DNA from: Vibrio casei
GTDB lineage: Bacteria > Pseudomonadota > Gammaproteobacteria > Enterobacterales > Vibrionaceae
Direction: 5' to 3'
DNA: 64,000 nucleotides
NCBI RefSeq assembly: GCF_002218025.2
Contig: NZ_AP018680.1
Span: 2,108,001-2,172,000, forward strand
Position 1 is the stretch's first letter. Each line of letters starts with the position of its first letter. Below, one piece after another: positions 8,168 through 15,171 of this stretch. The notes below the pieces were generated by a model. The model did no database searches. It was not told the DNA's origin and saw only the letters and a program-made list of their open reading frames with translations. A program made the position numbers and the translations under genes.

Positions 8168-8520
8168 ATCACGACACAGAAAAACACCGCTTTCCTAACA
8201 CTTTCCGCTCTAGGCTAAATTCAAAGCCTTCGTATTTAACTGCCCCTCAAGTGTCAATGAATGTTTAAACACCAAGGTAACCACCATAAAAATACATAAC
8301 TTCCAAAAAATGATTTCATTGACAGTTTTGATCACGACACAGACAAACATCGCTTTCTTAACACTGTCCGCCCTATGGTAAATTCAAAGCCTTCGTGTTT
8401 GACTGCCCCTCAAATGTCAATAAATGCTTAGACGCCAAGGTGAAAATAATAAAAATTACTTTATCTTCATATGGTTAAAAAAATACAACTTCCAAAAAAA
8501 TGATTTCATTGACACTTTTG
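8168..8520. repeat. Two tandem copies of a 163/190-bp repeat
   Basis: Copy 1 spans 8168-8330 and copy 2 8331-8520. Both begin ATCACGACACAGA and share the block AAATTCAAAGCCTTCGT, the block ACTGCCCCTCAA and the end ATGATTTCATTGACA. Copy 2 has about 27 extra AT-rich bases near 8445-8480. No reading frame is conserved between the copies, so this is a DNA-level duplication. It lies between oriT and the DnaA box and iterons and is probably part of the plasmid origin region. Confidence 0.8.
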
Positions 8521-8539
8521 AGCAACCTATTGATCAAAG

Positions 8540-8548
8540 TTATCCACA
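8540..8548 (+). promoter_or_regulatory. DnaA box
   Basis: A perfect TTATCCACA lies next to a very AT-rich stretch (8570-8590) and upstream of the iterons. The arrangement is typical of iteron plasmid origins, which load host DnaA. Confidence 0.7.
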
Positions 8549-8657
8549 ATATTTGTTTGTTCAACTACAGGTTTATTTTTTTATATAGGTATACCTACAG
8601 GAAAGACTATAGGAGGTTCTGCAACCACATGTTATTAAAAAGCTTTTTAGCCTTTCT

Positions 8658-8757
8658 AGAAACAGAACATGCGCACTCAGAAACAAAACATGCGCAGCCA
8701 GAAACAGAACATGCGCAAAATCCCCCCTTTAAAGGGAAACAGAACATGCGTGGATAA
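8658..8757. repeat. Iteron array of a plasmid replication origin, with a second DnaA-like box
   Basis: Four direct repeats of AGAAACARAACATGCGCA start at 8658, 8679 and 8700 (21-bp period), with a fourth, slightly changed copy at 8735-8752. The fourth runs into CGTGGATAA (8749-8757), a one-mismatch DnaA box on the other strand. The array lies about 55 bp beyond the stop codon of a RepA-family gene. Such iterons bind the plasmid's own initiator to start and limit replication. Short reading frames cross the array on both strands but only reflect the repeats. Confidence 0.85.
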
Positions 8758-8812
8758 CTTTCTAAACACCCAGGCTTACTAACATCAAGAATGGTGCGTA
8801 CATACTGTTTCA

Positions 8813-9819
8813 TCACACTTCAATATCCCGTGAAACCTGTAGCTTTGTCTGACGAGGTACTTGAGGAGCACTAGGCTTCAAAAGCAACCCTTTTTCGGTT
8901 GGAGTAGCATCTAGCTCTGGCCATGCCTGCTGTACCTTTTTCAGTCCATCCTTAAACCGCTGCTTAAAGCTTTTTACATTGGCATAATTAGACCCCATTT
9001 GCTCCATCAAACCTGACCACGGAATAATTGTGGCTCGCTTTAAGTAACTCACCCGATAAGTCGCCCAACAATATATGTCTAAAGCCATCGGAGAACGCTT
9101 AATCAACCGCAACACTCTCATATCCAGAGGGACCGGTTTATCAGTAATCAATTGAAAAAATTTAGGCGACAGTTCCACCCAAGATTCCCATAGTGAATCT
9201 TGATCAGGTTGCTTCGTACTCCACCAAATATGGGAAATATCAGCAACTCTGGCTCCAGTTTCATCTTCACAAATATATCCACTTTCATCATTTAGCTCTG
9301 TATAGCTAACACTGATCGTCGTTTTAAATAATCGCCGCATTTGTTCTCGAAAAGGACCAATGGTTCCATTTTCGCCTCCAGTTGAACCTAGCCCTAGCTC
9401 TTCCATAAAACGTCTTTGAGAATGTCCCAGATCAAGCTTGCGTGCTTCCTGTTCAGTGATAAAACCACTGTCCAGTCTTGACTTATTTCTTACTGCTTGT
9501 GTACTGACCCAAACCAACAACAAACGTGCATAGCAACCGTAAGGCAAACCTACAGATGAGGGGGCCATCATGTGCATTGTGAAATGACCATTCTTGCGGC
9601 TCCACTCATTCGATTTGGGCTTACTATGCGGTATAGTTGCTTGAATCAGAAGCCGAGCGATAAAACCGAGTTCATTCGCTTCCTGAGCACTGCGCTCCTG
9701 GATTGCTATGATGTTGTCGATATATTTGTGCTGATCTCTAGCTTACCGCTGGTAACCGAGGCACTTTTTCGCCGAGTGGTTCCCTTAGCCTGAACATCCG
9801 TTACATCTTTAATCGTCAT
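8813..9819 (-). pseudogene. repA: RepA-family plasmid replication initiator, frameshifted near its 5' end
   Basis: The main frame matches the plasmid RepA C-terminal family: VGLPYGCYARLLLVWVSTQAV, then LGHSQRRFMEELGLGSTGG and QMRRLFKTTISV. The longest ATG frame (8813-9577, 254 residues) starts inside the conserved part. Homology-like sequence continues upstream in the same frame to 9742 (IDNIIAIQERSAQEANELGF, ARLLIQATIPHSKPKSNEWS) with no ATG, GTG or TTG. A start ATG at 9817-9819, 12 bp after the alpA-like gene, opens another frame (MTIKDVTDVQAKG) that ends at 9706. Joining the two needs a -1 shift between 9709 and 9742, which fits a one-base deletion. The gene is therefore probably inactive, unless the base is a sequencing error or translation starts inside. 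Confidence 0.8.
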
Positions 9820-9831
9820 GTGGACTCAGAC

Positions 9832-10056
9832 TTACCAAATAAAACCAGGTCTTGCGGCTTTTAACGCAGACCTACGTTTTTCTTCTATCCAGTTCTCAAC
9901 CTCAGTTAGGTCCCAAGCAACACTTCGGCTGGTCAGAACAATACGGCGAGGGAACTCCCCACGCTGTTCCAGGTTATAGATGGTTCGATCAGATAGCGGA
10001 ACCATACGCAGTAATGTTTTTCTATTAATCAGTGTCTTATGTGCTAGTTCATGCAT
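9832..10056 (-). CDS. AlpA-family helix-turn-helix regulator
   Basis: A 74-residue DNA-binding protein with the AlpA/MerR-like winged helix: LINRKTLLRMVPLSDRTIYNLE, then RGEFPRRIVL, SRSVAWDLTEVENWI and EKRR. Proteins of this family act as excision or transcription regulators in phages and islands. I chose the ATG at 10056, which has AGAGG seven bases upstream, over a longer frame without such a site. Its stop is 12 bp before the repA start, so the two probably form an operon, and it may control replication or excision. An unknown gene is transcribed divergently from 10214. Confidence 0.75.
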   Translation of the reverse strand: MHELAHKTLINRKTLLRMVPLSDRTIYNLEQRGEFPRRIVLTSRSVAWDLTEVENWIEEKRRSALKAARPGFIW

Positions 10057-10213
10057 GGTAATACCTCTACTTGCTGTAAGAGGTTTAATCATGCCAAACA
10101 CGATAAAAGTTTAATCTTAGATTCAGGACAGAAAGGTGGAATATGAATGCTAGCCTTAGCATGCCATTACAAGACATTTCCTTTTATTGCCAATTAACAG
10201 ATAAATTCTTATA

Positions 10214-11422
10214 GTGAAACTTTATAAAAATCGCATGTTGAGACTGGGTAATGATATGGATAGTATTGAGTCAGAAAAAGATGCAGCAAAGCGCTTAGGC
10301 TTATACAATTTTTTAATCATAGATAAAGGCTGTGATGAGTTTGTATCTCAGGCTATCAAAAGATTCCGGGATGAATGGGGGCCATATTCTCAGTACTCTA
10401 CGCGTAGGAATATTATTAACTTAATTCACAAATCATTAGACAATAGCATTTCAAGATTTATTAATAATCTTCCTGAGAAGTATCAATATTTCTTTCCAAA
10501 ACAAGACAAAAAGATATCTTTAAGCTTATTGATTAAAGAGTTAGGTTTTCAAGAAGCCCATAAGGAAATAAAAAGACATCTAGCATTTTTCATCGAATAC
10601 AATAGTTCTGGCACTGAAACAGATAGACGATTTATCGCCACTTTAGAAGCAATAATAAATCTAGTTTGGATGTGTTATCTAAGACGGCCGAAATTCCAAG
10701 AGTACTCAACTGATGTAAAAATTAATACTACTAGAAAGCAGACTTTATGTGAGTTCTGCGGCGAAAAAACAGAATTAACGTCATTTATAGAATCATTAGA
10801 TAAGAATATCATTCAATATAAAGATCTAGACGATATAAAATTAATGGCTCTAAGCCATAATTTTTGCTCACGCCATAAACAAAAGAAAAATAATACTTCG
10901 GCTTATAAACGAGCAAAACGCTCTCAAAATCAGTTTGAAACCGAAGTATTAAGATTACGCCGACAAGTAGCCAAACCAGATAAGCGTAATGCTATGTCAG
11001 GTGATGAACTCATAGACGAATATTTCTATCTCTACCTTCAGGGGAAAATGGTCACGTCAGAACAAGCTGAAGCTTATATGAACTATGTACGCAAAACATT
11101 TGGCAATCAAATAAAAGTCGATACAACTATGCTCCATCACTTACATGAGATTTCGGATTCTCTGACTAATGAAGGAACTATGATTTCTTCCGGTGATATT
11201 GACAAAATTCGAAACATAGCTCGAAGAATGGTCGATTCGAGGATCACTGATAACAAGAAAAGAATACTAGTTTTGAAACAAAGAAAGCTTAGCCAAAAAG
11301 AGATTGCTCAAGAACTTTCAGAATACACTGGTCAGCACATAATTCACCAAACCGTATCTAAGGCGCTTTCATCTGTTCGAGATGAATTTTTTCTATGTGT
11401 TAATTTAGCCGCTAAAATTTGA
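10214..11422 (+). CDS. Unknown protein with Cys/His cluster and C-terminal helix-turn-helix
   Basis: A 402-residue protein that I do not recognise. It has no signal peptide or membrane span. A CxxC pair (Cys179, Cys182) and a cluster His215-Cys218-His221 (SHNFCSRH) could bind one zinc ion. Around residues 350-392 the stretch KQRKLSQKEIAQELSEY followed by TVSKALSSV looks like a helix-turn-helix of the sigma-region-4/GerE kind. The region before is basic (RAKRSQNQ, RLRRQVAK). The start is a GTG; ATGs at residues 8 and 15 are possible. The gene is clearly more AT-rich than the tra genes, suggesting a separate origin. A DNA-binding regulator or a defence-type accessory protein are both possible. 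Confidence 0.7.
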   Translation: MKLYKNRMLRLGNDMDSIESEKDAAKRLGLYNFLIIDKGCDEFVSQAIKRFRDEWGPYSQYSTRRNIINLIHKSLDNSISRFINNLPEKYQYFFPKQDKKISLSLLIKELGFQEAHKEIKRHLAFFIEYNSSGTETDRRFIATLEAIINLVWMCYLRRPKFQEYSTDVKINTTRKQTLCEFCGEKTELTSFIESLDKNIIQYKDLDDIKLMALSHNFCSRHKQKKNNTSAYKRAKRSQNQFETEVLRLRRQVAKPDKRNAMSGDELIDEYFYLYLQGKMVTSEQAEAYMNYVRKTFGNQIKVDTTMLHHLHEISDSLTNEGTMISSGDIDKIRNIARRMVDSRITDNKKRILVLKQRKLSQKEIAQELSEYTGQHIIHQTVSKALSSVRDEFFLCVNLAAKI

Positions 11423-11670
11423 CTCAAAAGTAACGGGGTTTCATCTGACAGGCAGGTATGAACGTTCAAGGAGGGGATCATTACGATAACTTGGCGCAAT
11501 TATTAGTTCAACTGAGCAAAGCAGACGTTCGCCTAACTTGTTTCTGCCCCATTTCTTGCCAGCTGTGCTCAACCTCACAAATCATAGTGAGGTTATTTAA
11601 CCTACTTTTTCTAATCTGTGTAATGTCTAATGCGTTAGAGCCCCACTACTTGTTCTGAGTCAACAGTCGA

Positions 11671-11958
11671 TTGAGAACAAGAAATTCGATATTGGTAAAT
11701 TTGATGGAAGAATATGATTTTTATTTTAAAAATGGCTGCGATCACTATTATTACACTAAATTGTCAGCGCGACACGCTGGAGGAAATTGCAGAGAAAATG
11801 CCCTCATTGTTGTTCAAGTGAATAACAACCAGCCCAAATCAATGGTAGTTATTGTGGACAAATGTCAAACTACCGTTGAAGCAAACAAAGAGAAAATAAT
11901 TTACGAAACAGAGAGTTGTAACATGGTCACAGCGAAGAACAATTCGTATTCCAGTTAA
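11671..11958 (+). CDS. Doubtful small ORF
   Basis: A 95-codon frame from a TTG, or 84 codons from the ATG at 11704. The product has a short hydrophobic piece (ALIVVQVNNN) and no recognised domain, and no clear ribosome binding site is seen. An 8-bp inverted repeat (CTTGTTCT at 11649-11656, AGAACAAG at 11674-11681) overlaps the TTG. It may be a decayed gene or chance. The shorter frame just upstream (11458-11658) looks non-coding. Confidence 0.25.
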   Translation: MRTRNSILVNLMEEYDFYFKNGCDHYYYTKLSARHAGGNCRENALIVVQVNNNQPKSMVVIVDKCQTTVEANKEKIIYETESCNMVTAKNNSYSS

Positions 11959-12344
11959 AGGTCAAGTTACCCGGAGAGCTTGCTGAGGAATGACTGACGG
12001 TACGAGGCATCATGTAATGGTACGGCATCAAGTGAAAAATGGTAAAGGCCGTGTAGATACCTCATATTACATAAGCGCTAAGTCGCGAATTACAAATTGT
12101 TAGCCCACTATATTCTATTCGTCAGCATTGGGGATAACTTGCTCAAGGTATGCTCGCTCCCTGGTCTTGAGTTCAGGTCTAAACCTTGTGAGTGAAAATT
12201 AAACACTCATACGTCCACCCAGTTTTATTTACTGTGTTGTTAGCCAATATATTGGATACTATGCCCAAGTGACTCAACTCTGAATTCTGTATCTTGAAGT
12301 CACTTGGAGATATGGCAATAGTGCATTATTGAAGGAAATAGGTA
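11959..12344. other. Gene-poor stretch before the maltose operon
   Basis: No credible gene was found here. It contains two similar AT-rich blocks, TTGTTAGCCCACTATATT near 12097 and TTGTTAGCCAATATATT near 12237, and a long-armed palindrome at 12265-12307 just before the lacI-type gene. Promoter elements for that gene must lie here but none stands out. Confidence 0.5.
12265..12307. repeat. Palindromic intergenic repeat with 10-bp arms
   Basis: Arms CCAAGTGACT (12265-12274) and AGTCACTTGG (12298-12307) are perfect complements around a 23-base centre. The arms and the AGATACAGAATT-type centre resemble short dispersed palindromes that I recall from Vibrio intergenic regions, which suggests a MITE-like element rather than an operator. 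It could also form a hairpin in the leader of the regulator gene. Confidence 0.5.
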
Positions 12345-13310
12345 ATGAGTAAAAAAATGACCATGGCTGAGATTTCAAGGCAGCTTGGAATTTCAACAAT
12401 GACTGTGTCGCGTTACTTTAATGGCGGTTATGTCTCGGAAGAGAACCGCCTTAAAATTGATGCCATCGTCAAAGAGAGTCATTACACGCCTAATATATTT
12501 GCTCGCTCCATTCGTAGCCAATCCAATATTATTGGTTTCATCGCGCCTCGTATTGAGTCATATACGACCAGTTTAGTGATTAAAGGGGCGCTGGCTGCTG
12601 CCAATGAATCACAAGTACGAATGCTGTTTCATGCCACAGGGTTTAACCATGAGTCAGAATGCCAAGCTGTGAGAGAGTTTAACGGCTTAAATGCATTGGG
12701 CACGATTATTATTGCGTCAAAGCACAGTGTCGAAGAGACTTTTTATCGAACCTTAGACAATGTGGTATTTATTGGCAAAAATACCCCCCACCATTGCTGT
12801 TTATATTACCCCGATCATGCAGCGATTAAAGCCCTCGTCTCCCACACCATCACTCAGTTAAAACAGCAGCAGGCACCGCTGGCTGCCGTACATTATATTT
12901 ATGATGAGCGTATGCTTTCTAGCCGCACTAAGTTGATGCAAGCCACTATTACCGACACCGTCCCTGAGTTGAATTTATCACTACAAGCCCTAGCCAACTC
13001 GGAGGACAAAGCTGGCTATCAGGCCGTTCAATTACAGCCTAATCATGTCTACTTTTGTGCCACCGATAATATTGCCATTCGTTTATATCGTCGCGCCAAA
13101 GAACAGCAACTCAAGATCGGTCATAACGTATGGATTGTAGGCATGGGTGACTATGACTACAGCGATTTGTTAGTCCCGAGCCTGACGACTGTCGCTTTTA
13201 ACTACTATCAAGTGGGCTACCAAGCTGTCAAAAAATTGCTCAAGCGCGATTTCAGTTCTGTTGAAGGCACATTCGACATAAAGATGAGAGAAAGCTCACA
13301 ATTCCTCTGA
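12345..13310 (+). CDS. LacI-family regulator of the alpha-glucoside operon
   Basis: A 321-residue LacI-type repressor. The N-terminal helix-turn-helix is clear (MAEISRQLGISTMTVSRYFNG) and is followed by the hinge helix region (NIFARSIRSQSNIIGFIAP) and a periplasmic-binding-protein-like sensor domain to about residue 315. It lies upstream of, and on the same strand as, a GH13 glucosidase, a PTS transporter and a MapP-like phosphatase. The LacI-type operator at 13348-13365 sits between it and those genes. It probably represses them until an alpha-glucoside, or its phosphorylated form, is present. The effector is not known. Confidence 0.85.
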   Translation: MSKKMTMAEISRQLGISTMTVSRYFNGGYVSEENRLKIDAIVKESHYTPNIFARSIRSQSNIIGFIAPRIESYTTSLVIKGALAAANESQVRMLFHATGFNHESECQAVREFNGLNALGTIIIASKHSVEETFYRTLDNVVFIGKNTPHHCCLYYPDHAAIKALVSHTITQLKQQQAPLAAVHYIYDERMLSSRTKLMQATITDTVPELNLSLQALANSEDKAGYQAVQLQPNHVYFCATDNIAIRLYRRAKEQQLKIGHNVWIVGMGDYDYSDLLVPSLTTVAFNYYQVGYQAVKKLLKRDFSSVEGTFDIKMRESSQFL

Positions 13311-13347
13311 AATTGTGTTGAGTCCAAATCGGTTCTACTTAACCATG

Positions 13348-13365
13348 TGTGTTAACGATAACACA
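13348..13365. promoter_or_regulatory. LacI-type operator before the glucosidase gene
   Basis: TGTGTTA-ACGA-TAACACA has perfect 7-bp arms around a central CG, the usual shape of LacI-family operators. It lies 13 bp before the glucosidase start codon and 38 bp after the regulator gene. No second copy was found upstream of the regulator gene. Confidence 0.7.
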
Positions 13366-13378
13366 TATGGTATAACCG

Positions 13379-15112
13379 ATGACACTCGCTCCTAATATGC
13401 ACTCAAAACCACTCGCGTGGTGGAAGAAAGCAACCGCCTACCAAATTTATCCCCGTAGTTTTTATGATACAAACCAGGACGGTATTGGTGACATCAATGG
13501 CATCATTGCTAAGCTCGATTATCTTGCTGATTTGGGCATTGATTTAATATGGATTTGCCCATTCTATGCATCACCTAATGATGATAACGGGTACGATATT
13601 AGTGACTATCAAGCGATTCATCCTGACTTTGGAACCCTTGAGGATGTGGATGAACTAATCAGTGCTGCTCATAAACGTGGCATTCGCATTATTATGGATT
13701 TAGTGATCAACCACACTAGCGACGAGCACCCATGGTTCATTGAATCTCGAGATAACAAAAATAGCCCTAAGCGCGATTGGTATATTTGGCGTGATGGTTG
13801 TGAGCCTACCGCTGAAAAACCGACTTGCGACCCAAACAACTGGGAAAGTATTTTTCATGGCAGTGCATGGGAATATGATAAAAAAACTGCACAGTACTAC
13901 TTGCACCTATTTTCAAAAAAACAACCTGATCTGAATTGGGAAAATCCTGAAGTTAAACAAGCACTATTTAAAATGATTTGTTGGTGGTTGGAGCGCGGTA
14001 TTGATGGTTTTCGTGTGGATGCAATAAGCCATATTCAGAAACAACCAGGTTTACCTTCTTTACCCAATCCAAAGGGTGAAAAGTATGTCTCTTCGTTTGA
14101 TTATCATATGAATGTGGCAGGGATTGAAAAACATCTGCATGAGTTAAAAGAGCAGGCGTTTGATCCCTTTAACATAGTGACAGTTGGTGAGGCTAATGGG
14201 GTGACTGCCGACAATGCATTACTTTGGGTTGCCGAAGCGACCGAGCACGATCAAGGCGGTGTTTTCAACATGATTTTTCAGTTTGAACACATGAAGCTAT
14301 GGTCGGAAGAACAAAGCAACGTGCCTTTAGATCTAGTGGAGTTCAAACGCATTTTATCGCGTTGGCAAGATGCATTAGAAGGTAAAGGCTGGAATGCGCT
14401 TTATTTAGAAAACCACGATCAAGCTCGTAGCATTGATACTTTTGCCGACCCTACCTCTAGGTATGCCAGTGCTACCGCGTTAGCGAGTTGTTATTTCTTG
14501 ATGAAAGGAACTCCGTTTATTTATCAGGGCCAAGAGATTGGTATGGTAAATCATCAGTTTACTTCTCTTGATGAATTTAATGATGTGTCTGCTAGAAATT
14601 TAATTCAAAAGCTATCTCAACAAGGTCAAAGCGATGCAGACATCTTAGCCTTGTTAAATCAAGTATCTCGCGACCACAGTCGCTTGCCAATGCAATGGAA
14701 TGCGCAGGATTTTGCCGGTTTTTCTGAGGTGCAACCTTGGTTCTCCGTCAATCAACAGTACGCAGATATCAATGTTGAGCAACAACAGAAAGATCCAAAT
14801 TCGATTTTGAGTTTCTATAAGCAGCTGATTGCTCTGCGTAAGTCAAATGTAAGTTTAGTGGTTGGCCGCTATCAATTGCTGCTACCTAACGACCCTAATA
14901 TCTATGCTTATCAACGTGTTGCACAAGATATGACATGGACCATTATTACCAATTTAAGTCCACAAGAGAGCATCGTTGATATCGACCGCATGCAATTAGG
15001 CGAGTTAATGCTTGATAATCAGAATATCAACAATGAACACGTTCGCTCAGATTTTATAGCGACGCAAATTGCCCCACCTTATGCTGCGTATATATTTGCA
15101 AGAAAGCACTAA
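13379..15112 (+). CDS. GH13 alpha-glucosidase (maltase type)
   Basis: A 577-residue cytoplasmic enzyme of the alpha-amylase family. It starts WWKKATAYQIYPRSFYDTNQDG and carries the conserved regions: MDLVINHT, FRVDAISH with the nucleophile Asp, VGEANG with the acid/base Glu, and ENHDQAR with the third acidic residue. In this subfamily an Ala or Thr just after the nucleophile usually goes with alpha-1,4 specificity and Val with alpha-1,6; here it is Ala (VDAIS), favouring maltose-type substrates. Trehalose-6-phosphate hydrolase is the main alternative. No ribosome binding site is visible before the ATG at 13379; a later ATG at 13397 is possible. It lies in an operon with a PTS permease and a MapP-like phosphatase. 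Confidence 0.85.
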   Translation: MTLAPNMHSKPLAWWKKATAYQIYPRSFYDTNQDGIGDINGIIAKLDYLADLGIDLIWICPFYASPNDDNGYDISDYQAIHPDFGTLEDVDELISAAHKRGIRIIMDLVINHTSDEHPWFIESRDNKNSPKRDWYIWRDGCEPTAEKPTCDPNNWESIFHGSAWEYDKKTAQYYLHLFSKKQPDLNWENPEVKQALFKMICWWLERGIDGFRVDAISHIQKQPGLPSLPNPKGEKYVSSFDYHMNVAGIEKHLHELKEQAFDPFNIVTVGEANGVTADNALLWVAEATEHDQGGVFNMIFQFEHMKLWSEEQSNVPLDLVEFKRILSRWQDALEGKGWNALYLENHDQARSIDTFADPTSRYASATALASCYFLMKGTPFIYQGQEIGMVNHQFTSLDEFNDVSARNLIQKLSQQGQSDADILALLNQVSRDHSRLPMQWNAQDFAGFSEVQPWFSVNQQYADINVEQQQKDPNSILSFYKQLIALRKSNVSLVVGRYQLLLPNDPNIYAYQRVAQDMTWTIITNLSPQESIVDIDRMQLGELMLDNQNINNEHVRSDFIATQIAPPYAAYIFARKH

Positions 15113-15171
15113 ATTATATTTATCGCAGGGCCTTGATAAGGCTACCCTGCATTTAAACCAAGGAATCATTT

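Noticed and set aside
8500..8816. ORFs on both strands across the iterons
   Set aside because: Their repeated residues follow directly from the DNA repeats; an origin explains the region better.
9709..9742. Programmed -1 ribosomal frameshift in repA
   Set aside because: No X-XXY-YYZ slippery heptamer or obvious downstream hairpin was seen in the overlap; a deletion or sequencing error is simpler.
9572..9793. 73-codon plus-strand ORF
   Set aside because: It is antisense to the conserved 5' part of repA and has no independent support.
11529..11640. Possible integron attC site (GCCTAAC ... GCGTTAGAG)
   Set aside because: The inner parts do not pair and the right end does not fit GTTRRRY, so the ends alone are not enough.
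11458..11658. 66-codon ORF
   Set aside because: No recognised domain and unusual composition with many Cys; it overlaps an inverted repeat (11571-11594), so it is likely chance.
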